Assembly: GCA_030427205.1 (NCBI GenBank)
Contig: JAUHXC010000064.1
Location: forward strand, 1 to 48,118
Direction of reading: 5' to 3'
Origin: a bacterium
GTDB taxonomy: Bacteria; Myxococcota_A; Bradymonadia; UBA7976; UBA1532
DNA length: 48,118 bases
Shown here: positions 1 to 9,600 of the stretch, piece after piece
Numbering within the stretch: the first letter of the stretch is position 1
How the letters are laid out: every line of letters starts with the position of its first letter
Position numbers and translations under genes: made by a program
Notes under the pieces: model-generated
The model's input: only the letters and a program-made list of their open reading frames with translations
Told to the model about the DNA's origin: nothing
Databases searched by the model: none

Positions 1-1417
1 CCTCGTCGACGAAGCCGTCGGCGTCGTTGTCGAAGAAGTCCCGCGCGCCGTGGTGGCAGTTGGTGTCGGGGCCGCACTCGTCGCCTTCGTCGGTGAAGTT
101 GTCGAAGTCGTTGTTGTAGCCGTCGTCATCGGGGTGGCAGATGCCATCGCCGCCGCAGTCGAGGATGCCATCGCCGTCGTCGTCGGGATCGCAGGCGTCG
201 CCGAGGCCGTCGCCGTCGATGTCCGATTGCTGGTAGAGGGTCGAGAGCGCGGGATCCGGCCGGCGGGTGCTGCGGCTGTAGATGAGCGGGCAGAGATCGG
301 CCGGATAGACCGGGCCGTCCTCGGCCTCCATGCTGTCGAAGTCGGGGTCGGGGTCGCAGGCGTCGCCGAAGTCGTCGCCGTCGTAGTCGAACTGCTCGGG
401 GTTGTTGGTTTCGGGGCAGTTGTCGCGGTGCGGCGGGATGCCATCGCCGTCAGCGTTGCCGTTGCAGTCGGGGTTGTCGACGTCGAGGCAGTCGTCGTAG
501 ACCCCCTGCGGGTCGGACGCCTCGGGGTAGGGGGCCTCGAAGACGCCGTCCTGGTCGACGTCGGGCTCGACGTAGCACGCCGGCGAGCAGCCGTCGCCGG
601 GCAGGTGGTTGCCGTCGGCGCAGCGGCCCTCGCCGGGCGGCGGGTCGGCGTCGATGCCGCAGCCGGTGGGTACGCCGTCGACGACGCGGTAGCGATAGAC
701 GCCCGGCTCGCGCACGTTGGAGAGTTGGCAGAGCAGCAGCATGTCGTCGCTTTGTGAGCCGCCCCACTCCCAACCCGGGCCGCGCTCGCCGAGTCCGCCG
801 TCGAAGCCCATGGCGGCCTTGAAGTCGACTTGGAGTAGGCTGTAGGTCCAGCCACAGAGGGCGTAGCGCAGTTCGATGTCGTAGTTGGACGGATCGGGAC
901 CCGCGGTGAGGATGAGCTGGAATGTATTGTACGCCGTCGGCGGCAGGCCCGGCCGCTCCGTGTGGTTGTGCACCCGATACCATGTGGCGATCAGGCGACC
1001 CGGCGTGCCGTCGGGATCGGGCGGCAGGTTGGCCAGGAACATGGGCGAGACCTGCTGACCTTCGCCCCCGAACTCGAACAGCGCGACGGCCATGCCATAG
1101 GGCACGATGCGCGGGATGCCGGGACCGGGATCGCCGTTGATGGGCCGTGGGATGCGAGATTGGGGGACCGGGTCTCTGATGATGAACGAGAGGGTGCCCT
1201 GCCAGTTCGCGTAGAGCTCGCGATGTACAGAGTCGGTGTAGAGCCTCATCCCGTCAGGGAAAGCCGGCGCTGTATCGACGAGCGTCGGATCCTCCTCGAC
1301 AGCAGGCCCCACGTCGAAGGGGCCGCCGAGGCCGGTGATGAGCGGGGCGCCCTCCTGCCCGCGCGCGGCGGTCGAGATGAGCGCGAGCGCGCCAGCGAGC
1401 AGCAGTATTCGCTTCAC
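1..1417 (-). CDS. Secreted thrombospondin type 3 repeat protein, 3' end outside window
   Basis: The minus frame is open from a GTG at 1417 to the window edge, about 472 codons without a stop, so the C-terminus is missing. The start gives a signal peptide (VKRILLLAGALALISTAARG). Residues about 25-280 form a globular domain of unknown family with a few Cys. From about residue 283 the chain becomes Asp-rich with repeated D-x-D-G-D-G and DNCPE-type motifs, the calcium-binding thrombospondin type 3 pattern, ending in a DNDADGFVDE-like MopE motif at the edge. The GTG overlaps the TGA of the upstream gene (GTGA), so the two are probably translationally coupled. Expected location is periplasm or cell surface. 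Function beyond calcium binding cannot be inferred. Confidence 0.85.
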   Translation of the reverse strand, partial: MKRILLLAGALALISTAARGQEGAPLITGLGGPFDVGPAVEEDPTLVDTAPAFPDGMRLYTDSVHRELYANWQGTLSFIIRDPVPQSRIPRPINGDPGPGIPRIVPYGMAVALFEFGGEGQQVSPMFLANLPPDPDGTPGRLIATWYRVHNHTERPGLPPTAYNTFQLILTAGPDPSNYDIELRYALCGWTYSLLQVDFKAAMGFDGGLGERGPGWEWGGSQSDDMLLLCQLSNVREPGVYRYRVVDGVPTGCGIDADPPPGEGRCADGNHLPGDGCSPACYVEPDVDQDGVFEAPYPEASDPQGVYDDCLDVDNPDCNGNADGDGIPPHRDNCPETNNPEQFDYDGDDFGDACDPDPDFDSMEAEDGPVYPADLCPLIYSRSTRRPDPALSTLYQQSDIDGDGLGDACDPDDDGDGILDCGGDGICHPDDDGYNNDFDNFTDEGDECGPDTNCHHGARDFFDNDADGFVDE

Positions 1418-2844
1418 GGCAGCCGGCCCCCGAAGGCATCGGGCATGACTCGTGCCCTCTGGAAGGCGTCGGCCACGCCGTCGCCGTCGTCATCGGGATC
1501 GCACGCGGCGCCGAGGCCATCGCCGTCCCTGTCCGCCTGGGCCGGATCGTAGACACGGGGGCAGAGGTCGTTCACGTCGCTGATCCGGTCTCCGTCGGCG
1601 TCCGCCTGATGCGCGCAGTCATGGATGCACGGTACATCGGGGCGCAGGTCGCATGCATCTCCCAGCCCGTCCCGGTCACGATCGATCCTCATCGGATCGA
1701 AGAGCAGCGGGCAACGATCGGCGCCAAAGCGCCGAAACGCGCGAGCCCATGGGTCGTCGGCGTCGGCGTCCCGGTCACAGGCATCTCCCCGCCGGTCGCC
1801 GTCACGGTCGATGTTGCCCGTATCATGATGGTCGGGGCACCAGTCGACCAGATTGTTCCAGCCGTCGCCGTCACGATCGAAGTCGCAGGCGTCTCCGCGG
1901 CCGTCGCCATCCTGGTCGGCCTGCGACAGATTGAACGTGAGCGGACAGTTGTCGGACGTATCGCCGGTTCCGTCATCATCATCGTCGGTGTCGCACGCGT
2001 CTCCCTGCCCGTCGGTGTCCGAGTTCTCCTGCAGCGGGTTGAAGACCCAGGGGCAGTTGTCGATGGCCCGCACGCCGTCCGGCTCATCCAGCTGCAGGTC
2101 CGGCCCGGGCTCCAACGGCTCCAGGTCGCCGATCAGCTCGCCGTTCGCGCCCAGATCGATCGTCCACCGCCCGGGATCACCGTCGCTCGACCCGTCGGCC
2201 AGCCGCTTGGCCCGCCCGCGCAGGGGGGCGTCGCCATCCGGCAGCAGTTCGAACACCCGCGCTTCCTGATCCCGCGGCGCCAGCCGGAAGCCGGCTCGCG
2301 GCTCGACCACCAGCGTCTCGCCGGGGAGCGCCTCGTAGGTGAATTCGACCCGGTGCACGACGCCGTCGGCGTCCCACGTCATCCCGACGGCGAATGTCGC
2401 CCGCTGACCGCCCACCGGGCAGCCGGCCAGCGGCCGGTCATGCCAGACGAACGCGACGCTCGATTCGCCGTCGACCCGCATCACCCGATCCTCGGGCGGG
2501 CCGTCCGCGTCGCCCTCATCGAGGCCCGCCGGGCAGTCGGCGGTCGGAGACAACGGCGCCCAGAACGGCGCGATGAGCGAAGCCATAGCCAGATCGCCGA
2601 GTTGTACCGGCGCGGCGACGTCGAAGCGTCCGCCCTCGAACGCCACCAAACCCTGACGGTGCACGGTGATCGCTGAAACGGCCACGCCGCCGATGGACAG
2701 GTCTTGGGGCAGCTGCTCGTCGTCTTGCACCACCAGCACGGCGGGCTGAGCATTGTCGAACTCGACCCGGTCCCCGCCCTGGGGGACTTCGGCGGCCAAG
2801 GCGCCGAGCGGCAGCAGTAAGGCGGCGATGAAGAGCGTGCGCAT
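1414..2844 (-). CDS. Secreted thrombospondin type 3 repeat protein
   Basis: A 476-residue protein. The frame stays open further upstream, but the ATG at 2844 is chosen because it gives a clean signal peptide (MRTLFIAALLLPLGALAAE) and sits about 40 bases downstream of a near-consensus promoter. Residues about 20-250 are a beta-rich-looking domain with a few Cys, unassigned. Residues about 252-476 hold at least five thrombospondin type 3 units with the DNCP...D.D.DGxGDACD pattern, known to wrap calcium ions. The C-terminus lies right after the last repeat, with no sorting tail. The gene overlaps the next one by GTGA. An extracellular calcium-binding structural or adhesive role is inference from the repeats. 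Confidence 0.88.
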   Translation of the reverse strand: MRTLFIAALLLPLGALAAEVPQGGDRVEFDNAQPAVLVVQDDEQLPQDLSIGGVAVSAITVHRQGLVAFEGGRFDVAAPVQLGDLAMASLIAPFWAPLSPTADCPAGLDEGDADGPPEDRVMRVDGESSVAFVWHDRPLAGCPVGGQRATFAVGMTWDADGVVHRVEFTYEALPGETLVVEPRAGFRLAPRDQEARVFELLPDGDAPLRGRAKRLADGSSDGDPGRWTIDLGANGELIGDLEPLEPGPDLQLDEPDGVRAIDNCPWVFNPLQENSDTDGQGDACDTDDDDDGTGDTSDNCPLTFNLSQADQDGDGRGDACDFDRDGDGWNNLVDWCPDHHDTGNIDRDGDRRGDACDRDADADDPWARAFRRFGADRCPLLFDPMRIDRDRDGLGDACDLRPDVPCIHDCAHQADADGDRISDVNDLCPRVYDPAQADRDGDGLGAACDPDDDGDGVADAFQRARVMPDAFGGRLP

Positions 2845-2890
2845 GATGTTGCCCCATTGGTCATGAGCCCGGCGGGATGCCGACAGCCGG

Positions 2891-2919
2891 ATTGTAGCGA
2901 GCGCAACAACGCATGCCAA
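2891..2919 (-). promoter_or_regulatory. Sigma-70 type promoter of the thrombospondin-repeat operon
   Basis: Read on the minus strand there is a TTGGCA -35 box (2919-2914), a spacer of exactly 17 bases and a TACAAT -10 box (2896-2891). Each box has one mismatch to the housekeeping consensus. Predicted transcription start is near 2884, giving a leader of about 40 bases to the ATG at 2844. This is the best promoter I can see in the window. Confidence 0.72.
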
Positions 2920-2957
2920 GCGCGCGGCCCTGTGCTTGCCTCCGGCGGACAGCGACG

Positions 2958-2986
2958 CTGCGGTCGGCGACCCCGTCTGATATCGT
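2958..2986 (+). promoter_or_regulatory. Possible extended -10 promoter for the FMN-binding protein gene
   Basis: A TGA-TATCGT extended -10 element ends at 2986, 34 bases before the ATG at 3020. The hexamer 17 bases upstream (CTGCGG) is a poor -35. Weak evidence; position relative to the gene is the main support. Confidence 0.3.
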
Positions 2987-3019
2987 GCCCCGGCGCACGC
3001 CGACCGCTCAGGAGCACCC

Positions 3020-3589
3020 ATGTCGGACTGGCAGTCCACCATTGCCGCCCAGCTCGCCGCCGAGACCCGTGATCCCACCGCCCGCTGGGTTCAGCTGGGC
3101 ACCGTCAGCGCCGACGGCGCGCCGGCGGTGCGCACGGTGGTCTTCCGCGGTCATCATGGCGAGGCGCTGGTCTTCACCACCGATACCCGATCGGCCAAGC
3201 TGCGCCACATCCGGCACGAGCCGCGGGTCGAGGTGCTGTGGAACTTCGCGCAGAGCCGGATGCAGCTGCGCATCGCCGGCAAGATGGTCGCGGTGGCCGG
3301 CGACTGCCCCGACGCCGCGCTCGAGAGCCGGCGGCGCGACGTCTGGCGCACGCTCTCCGAGGAGGTCCGGGCCGGCTTCATCGGCGGGCCGCCGGGTCGA
3401 CCGCTCGACGAGCCGCGCATCGGCACGGTGACGCCGCCGGCCGACGGGCCGCCGCCAGCGACCTTCGCGCTGCTGGTGCTCTGGCCCGAGCGGGTCGATC
3501 AGGTCGAGCTGGCGCCGCAGCCGCACCGACGCACCCTGCACGCCCGCGACGCCGCCGGGCAGTGGCACGCCCGGGCGGTACATCCCTGA
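3020..3589 (+). CDS. Pyridoxamine 5'-phosphate oxidase-like FMN-binding protein (Alr4036 type)
   Basis: A 189-residue cytoplasmic protein starting at ATG 3020 behind a good ribosome site (AGGAG, 6-base spacing). The N-terminal half has the split-barrel pattern of the family: W-V-Q-L-G-T-V near residue 23, then A-V-R-T-V-V-F-R near 35-42, and T-D-T-R-S-A-K near 52-58, the segment that binds FMN phosphate. A W-N-F-A-Q-S-R-M-Q-L-R-I stretch follows. The C-terminal part ends with W-P-x-R-V-D-Q-V-E-L and P-H-R-R-T-L, as in pyridoxamine oxidase-like proteins. It is shorter than true PdxH (about 210-220), so the substrate is uncertain. It is a single gene, convergent with the TPR gene after 24 bases. 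Confidence 0.85.
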   Translation: MSDWQSTIAAQLAAETRDPTARWVQLGTVSADGAPAVRTVVFRGHHGEALVFTTDTRSAKLRHIRHEPRVEVLWNFAQSRMQLRIAGKMVAVAGDCPDAALESRRRDVWRTLSEEVRAGFIGGPPGRPLDEPRIGTVTPPADGPPPATFALLVLWPERVDQVELAPQPHRRTLHARDAAGQWHARAVHP

Positions 3590-3613
3590 GGATGCGTCTC
3601 AGCGAGCGTGTGT

Positions 3614-6319
3614 TCAGTGGGTGCTCAGCGCCCGCTCGACCCGCTCCAACTCGGCCGAGAGCCGCCGGATCTGCTCTGCCAACCGCCGCAGCGTGGTCGG
3701 ATCGAGGCTCGCCGTCAGCGCTTCGGTCGTGCGCTTGAGGAATCCCACCCCCTGCACCGAGCCCTTCTCGGCGTTGAGCGCGAGCGAGTCATAGAGCAGG
3801 CTCAGCGCCACCTCGGGGCGCCCGGCGGAGTTGAGCGAACGGGCCAGCGCCTCGACCGTCGAAGCGAGCCCCAGCGCGTCACCCAGCCGCTGTTGCAGCG
3901 CTGCGGCGCGCTCCAGGCTGTCGATCGCTTGATCGATCCGGCCGCGCATCAGCTCCAGCCGGCCGATGGTCTCCCACACCCGCGCCCGATCCCATGGGCG
4001 ACCCAGGGCCCCATAGGTCCGCTCCGCATCACTGGCGTGACGCAGGCCGAAGGCGGCGGCGTCGCTCTCCCGGCCGGGGCGCGCGGCCACGTGCAGCGGC
4101 AGGCGGGCGATGAGATGGTCGGTATCGGCCAGCTCGAGCCGGGCGCTGGCGTCGACCTCGGCGCGGGCGGCGAAGACCCGACGCGACGCCTCCAAGAGCC
4201 CGTGGGCCCGCACCGGATCACCCATGCGGACCCAGATCGCGGCCTGATCGTTGAACAGCCGGGCCGCCTCGATGGGATCGCCCGAGGCCTCCAGGCTGCG
4301 GCTGGCGGCGGTCAGCACGTCCAGGGCTTCCTGCAGGCTCTCCTCGCCGCCGACATCGTGCAGGATCTGCGCGCGCAGCGAGGCGATCTCGCCCTTGAGG
4401 GCCGCCGGCGCGTTCTTGTCGAGCGCGTCCTGCGCGGCGGCGGCGGTCTCCCGGGCGGCCTCCAGCGTGAAGCGCGCGTCGGGTCCGACCGCCGTCCACT
4501 GAATACGCGCCGCCTCGGCCAGGGCCCGGGCGCGCAGGGCCCGGTGGGCGGCGATGTCGGGCAGGCGATCCAGCGCCGCCAGCGCCTCTTCGGTGAGGTT
4601 GAGGGCCCGCTCGGCGGCCCCGAGGTTGGCCGCGTCGACCGCCGCTTGAATCAGCTTCGCCGTCGCCCCCGTGGGATCGCCCGCCGCGGCGAGGTGGTCC
4701 GCCGCGCGGGCCGCGTCGCCGATGGTCTGGGTCACCCGGCCGGGCGATGGCCGCGACGCCCGCTGCGGCCGCTGCGCCCCGGGCGTGCGATCGAAGCCGG
4801 TGCCGGCCAACGCCGCGTCCCGCAGGCCGAGGCCGGTCGGCGCCGCGCCCTCGGCCCGGGCCACCAGGCCGCCCGCCAGATCGGCTTCGAGCGGCGCGTC
4901 CATGCTGTCGTCGGGCGGGGGCCACGTCGGATCGAGGCCGGGCAGACCGCGCACCACGTCCACCGAGTCGTCGGGCTCGACGTCCGCCTGCAGCGGCGTG
5001 TCGTCCGGCGGCAGCCCCTCGGCCGAGCGCAGGGCGTCCTCCATCAGCTCGGCCGGACCCGATGTGATACGTCGATCCCGATCGAGCGGCTCGCCGGGCG
5101 CGATGTCGACCGAGCCGAAGGGCGTCTCGATCGCGTCGTACTCCGCCGGCCCGCCGGGCACGTTCGACAGGCGGGTGGTCTCCAGGGGCGGGGCGAACGC
5201 GGCCGGCGGCTTGCTGGGGCGATCGTGGCCGCCGCCTTCGACGCCGCCGCCGGTATGCAGCGAGGCCTCCAGCGAGCGCGCCCGGGCGCGAGCGTCCTGC
5301 TCTGCCTCGACCACCGCCGCCCAGATGGCCTCCGGGCTCATGCCCAGCGGCTGGGCGCTGATCCGCGGCCCGCGGATGGGCAGCTCGGGGGCCAGCTCGA
5401 CCGAGTCCGCCGGACCCGGCTCGGCGGGCGGCACGATCGAGATGCTCTCCGCGGGGTTCGGCGCCGGGGCGAGCAGCGCGGCGAGCCGGCGATGCCAGGC
5501 CCGGGCCAGCGAGGGCAGCAGCCCGGCCTTCACCCGGGCCGCCAGCGCGCTCGGCAGGCGGAAGCCGCCCTCGCCGTCGTCTTCTACGGGCACCCCGGCG
5601 TCGGCGGCGTCCTGCAGGCGCTCGAGCACCGTCTGCTCGTCGACTTGCAGCAGGTCGGCCACCAGCCGGGCTTCGAACGCCGGCCCGGCCAGCGCGCCCG
5701 CCCGCAAGACCCGGCGCACGTCCGCCGGCAGCTCGGGCGGCAGGCGATCGGTCGGCGCCCGCGGGCCCTCGGCGGACTCTTCGATGGCCTCGGCGACCCC
5801 CGGCTCGGCCTCGATGATCGCCTCGGGGCCTGCCTGACCGCGCACCGCCTCGACCAGCCGCGCGATCTGTCCGGCGCGCTCGGTCGACCGCACGCCCAGG
5901 ATGAGCGGAATCCGCAGCCAGCCGGGCCGCTCGATGATGCGCCGCAGCGCCGTCAGCGTCGCCGGATCGGCCGCCTCGACCGCGTCGAGCACCAGCGCTC
6001 GCTGCACCGACGAGACCTCCGCCAGCAGGTTGAGCGTGGCGACCACCGACGAGACCGCGTCTTCGGGGCCGCCGCCGCCGAGCAGCGTGCGCCGCAGGCC
6101 GGTGCGCAGCCGATCGGCGGCCGACTCGAGCAGCGGCTGATTGCGCCCCAGCAGCCGCCGCGCCCGCGCCTGGGCTTCGAGCAGCGGGCCCAGCGGCCCC
6201 CGCGGCAGGTCGCAGGGGATGCGCAGCGGGCGCACGCCCTCGACCGTGGCCACCGGGATCGGCCCGCCCAACACCACGCTCGGCCGCCCCGCGGCGGCCC
6301 GGGTCCACACCTGATTCAT
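3614..6319 (-). CDS. TPR protein with degenerate STAND/AAA_16-like N-terminal domain
   Basis: A 901-residue protein from ATG 6319, which has a strong ribosome site (GGGAGG, 4 bases upstream). Residues 1-350 follow the layout of MalT/LuxR-type STAND ATPases: a core with a Walker-B-like strand LVLDAVEAADPATL at 109-122 (family consensus LVLDDLHWADPATL), then a winged-helix-like segment opening with LPPELPADVRRVLRAGAL and ending in a helical region. The usual P-loop is absent: the matching place near 17-28 reads LGGPIPVATVEG, with no GKS/T. The acidic residue after D112 is Ala113. Residues about 350-560 are a Pro/Asp/Glu-rich linker. The rest is tandem TPR-like helices. No signal peptide or DNA-binding domain is seen. 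A cytoplasmic scaffold or sensor that no longer hydrolyses ATP is my inference. Confidence 0.8.
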   Translation of the reverse strand: MNQVWTRAAAGRPSVVLGGPIPVATVEGVRPLRIPCDLPRGPLGPLLEAQARARRLLGRNQPLLESAADRLRTGLRRTLLGGGGPEDAVSSVVATLNLLAEVSSVQRALVLDAVEAADPATLTALRRIIERPGWLRIPLILGVRSTERAGQIARLVEAVRGQAGPEAIIEAEPGVAEAIEESAEGPRAPTDRLPPELPADVRRVLRAGALAGPAFEARLVADLLQVDEQTVLERLQDAADAGVPVEDDGEGGFRLPSALAARVKAGLLPSLARAWHRRLAALLAPAPNPAESISIVPPAEPGPADSVELAPELPIRGPRISAQPLGMSPEAIWAAVVEAEQDARARARSLEASLHTGGGVEGGGHDRPSKPPAAFAPPLETTRLSNVPGGPAEYDAIETPFGSVDIAPGEPLDRDRRITSGPAELMEDALRSAEGLPPDDTPLQADVEPDDSVDVVRGLPGLDPTWPPPDDSMDAPLEADLAGGLVARAEGAAPTGLGLRDAALAGTGFDRTPGAQRPQRASRPSPGRVTQTIGDAARAADHLAAAGDPTGATAKLIQAAVDAANLGAAERALNLTEEALAALDRLPDIAAHRALRARALAEAARIQWTAVGPDARFTLEAARETAAAAQDALDKNAPAALKGEIASLRAQILHDVGGEESLQEALDVLTAASRSLEASGDPIEAARLFNDQAAIWVRMGDPVRAHGLLEASRRVFAARAEVDASARLELADTDHLIARLPLHVAARPGRESDAAAFGLRHASDAERTYGALGRPWDRARVWETIGRLELMRGRIDQAIDSLERAAALQQRLGDALGLASTVEALARSLNSAGRPEVALSLLYDSLALNAEKGSVQGVGFLKRTTEALTASLDPTTLRRLAEQIRRLSAELERVERALSTH

Positions 6320-6611
6320 GCTGCCTCCCAGTCCGGGCGGAGTGTAGCACCGGGCACGGCTCGACAGATCCCCCGATCGACGGGATCGGCCGGGCTGCGG
6401 CGAGATGTCCGCCGGATAATGCCTCGGGACCATGCCGGCGAACGGCCGGCTACACGGGAGTTTTCCGTTTGCGGTGAATCAAATTCGTAACTTTACCCCC
6501 ATCCGCCGTATGCTCTTTGCGCGTATTTCGGCCGCTGTCCGGCGGCCGTGACGCAGGTCGCCGGCCCGGCACCCTCCCCCGGATCGTCGGGCCCCGATGG
6601 GGGAGAGAGAC
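6320..6611. promoter_or_regulatory. Divergent intergenic region upstream of the giant-gene operon
   Basis: 292 bases between two divergent starts. An AT-richer island at about 6461-6528 stands out from the GC-rich surroundings and probably holds the operon promoter. TATGCT at 6509-6514 is a possible -10, but no convincing -35 lies at 16-18 bases. For the minus gene, TGC-TACACT (-10 at 6346-6341) is a weak extended -10, 22 bases before its ATG. Two short perfect hairpins are visible: GCCGGC arms at 6434-6439/6445-6450 and CGGCCG arms at 6529-6534/6543-6548, the second inside the presumed leader of the giant operon. No small ORF with a ribosome site was seen. Confidence 0.4.
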
Positions 6612-9600
6612 ATGCGCAGCGTATTGCTCGCGGCCCTGGCCGCGGCGTGGGTATATCCGTTCGGCGTCGCCGCTCAGCCGCTGATCACCGTGATCGACGA
6701 GGCCGGCCGGATCTTCGGCACCGAGTTCGACGCCGAGGCCGGCGGGTTCGCCGAGGCGGCGCAGATCGCCAGCCTGCGCGGCGGCGGCACCCGCCGGGGC
6801 ATCGTGGTCGGCGACTTCGACGGGGACGGCGACGACGACCTGATCGCCGGCGCGATGTCGTCGGGCTGGACGTGGTACCAGTTCATCCCCCGCGGCGAGG
6901 ACGGCGGCTTCGCCGGCGAGCAGTTCATCGGCGAGTCGACCCGCGAGGGCAGCACGCAGATGGACATGGCCGCCGGTGACTTGAACCACGACGGCCACCT
7001 CGACTTCGTCGCCAACCACAACAACCAGTGGATGGTGACCTTCCTCGGCGACGGCACCGGACGCTTCGTCAAGATCGCCGATCGCGACCTGGGCAGCAGC
7101 GGGCGCGGGCTCGATCTGGCCGACTTCGACCGCGACGGGCACCTCGATCTGGTGCGCGCGCGGTACAGCAGCGGCTATATCGACGTCTACCGCGGGGTGG
7201 GGGACGGCACCTTCGGCGGCGCCGAGCGGGTCGGTGACGCGGGCGGTGATCCCTACGGGCTCGTGGCGGGGGACTTCGACCTCGACGGCTTCGCCGACGT
7301 CATGGCCAACGCCGGCAGCAACGGCGACATCACCTGGTGGCGGGGCAACGGCGACGGCACCTTCCAGGCCGGGATCGCCGCGCCGACCCTCGATCAAGGC
7401 AACCACGGCGGCTTCGACGCGCTCGACTTCGACGGCGACGGCGACCTCGACGTGGTCGCCTGCAACTACACCGGGCGCCAGATGCGCTGGTATCCGGGCA
7501 ACGGCGACGGCACCTTCGCCGCGCCCATCGCGCTGACCGCCACCCCCAGCAACTGCATGGCCTCGGCCACCGGCCCGCTGCCCAACCCCGCCGCGAGCCG
7601 GGCGCTGATCGCCGCGGGGGCCGAGACCCCGATCAACGTGCCCATCGCCGTCGACGGCACGGGCTCGACCGACGTCGCCCGCTTCGCCTGGGACTTCGGC
7701 TTCGCCCCCGGCCCTCAGGGCAACGGCGGGCCGGGCGTGGTCAACCCGGTCTTCTTCACCGAAGGCATCTTCCCCATCACGCTGCAGGCCTACGACGCCG
7801 CCGGTCAGGCCGACGTCGCCCGGGTCGAGATCGCCGCGGTGGGCGAAGCGCCGGTGATCGACGCGACGCCGATCCAGCTCGGCGAGGCCGACGCGGCGCG
7901 CGGCGAGTGGAGCCATGTCTTCGACGTGGCCGAGCTCGTCGAGGAAGACATGGGCCTGGCATGGCAGCGTTGGTCGAGTCATCGGCTGACTCAAGACTTC
8001 GAGGCCGGCCTCGACGGCTGGTGGCTCACCGAAGGCACCTGGGTGCGCGAAGAGGCCGCGCCGCTCGCCGGGGCGGCCTCGTTCCGCCAGACCAACGCCG
8101 GCAGCAGCCGCAGCCGGGTGCTGTTTCGCGACATGCGCTACACCGGCGACGTCGAGATCGAGTTCGACGTGCGCATGGTGGCCGGCAACGGGCAGGAGAT
8201 CCACCTGCTGCTCGGCGCGCAGGACATCTACAACAACTACGAGTTCATCCTGCGCGGCCGCGGGGCCGACGACGTGCTCTTCTACCGCCGCATCAACAAC
8301 GGCACCTCGAATCGCATGGAGATCGACCAGCCCGCGGGCTCGGCGCTGCGTCCGATCACCACCGGGCGCACCTATCACGTGCGGGTGACCCATGTGGGCA
8401 ACCGGCTCGACGCGTGGGTCGACGGGCTGTATGTGGGCGGGGTCAGCGATGGCAGCTTCAAGGCCGGCATGGTCGGCCTGTCGACCTATCAGACCGATGC
8501 CATCTTCGACAACCTCGAGGTGCGCGAGATCGGCAGCGGGCCCACCTTCTCGCGCATCTTCCAGGCGCCGGGGGCCTACACCGTCGACCTGACCGTCGCC
8601 GACGCCGCCGGGCAGGTCGATACCCGCACGATCCCGGTCATCGTATCTGCCGGCGAGGCGCCGAGCGCGGTGACCGACCCGGGCCCGCACGCCTTCGACG
8701 AGTTCACCGGCGCCGCGGTGAAGGGGGTGTATACCGCGGCCCTCGATGGCACCGCGTCGAGTGATCCCGAAGGCAGCGCGCTGACCTGGCAATGGGATCT
8801 CGGCCCCGAGACCTTCGACGGCCAGACCCTCGACCGGGGCTATTGGATGACCAGCGACGCCGGGGTCACCCAGGACGGCGCGCTGCGCATCGTCGGCAAT
8901 GGCCGCTGGGGCGAACGCTATGCCTTCACCCGGGGCACCTTCACCCGGGCCGAGGGGCTGGTCTTCGAAGGCCGGATCAACGCCACCAACCGGCTCATGC
9001 TGGGGCTCAAGAACCAGAACGACACCGCCGCCTACCAGCAGTACGTCTACGCGCTGTACTTCAACAACGGCTCGCTGGCGGTCTACGAGAACGGCGCCAG
9101 CCGCAGTACCCGCGCCGGCTATACCCGCGGGGCCGACTACGACGTGCGCATCGAGGTGCTGCCCGAGGCCGGCGCGCGCTATTCTTATCGCCGCAGCGAC
9201 GGCGATGGCATCTGGCGCGAGATCTACCGCAGCGGGCACAGCGACCACGCCACCTTCCGCATGGGCCTCGACGTGCTCGACGGCACCGCGGTCTTCGACG
9301 ACTGGCGGCGCATGGCCGCGGGGGCCGAAGCCAGCATCCCGCTGGCCGGCCCGGCGGCCTACGACGGCACGCTCACCGTCACCGACAGCGTAGGCAACAG
9401 CGACACCGCGCCGTTCCGGGTGGTGCTGCAGCCCAACGACCCGCCGGTGGCCGACGCCGGCGGCGATCTGGCCTTCGCCGAGCCCGACGCGGTCCGCGGC
9501 CGCTGGACGGTCGACCTCGACGGCGCGGCGTCCGCCGACGACCACGGCATCGACACCTACGAATGGGACTTCTCCTACGACCCCGAGGCGGGCTTCGAGC

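Noticed and set aside
3586..3602. CTGAG/CTCAG hairpin between convergent genes as a terminator
   Set aside because: Only five pairs with a seven-base loop and no T-run; easily chance.
3608..6490. 960-codon plus-strand open frame opposite the TPR gene
   Set aside because: Arg/Gly/Gln-rich product with no recognisable domain; the minus frame has a ribosome site, a recognisable fold and TPR helices.
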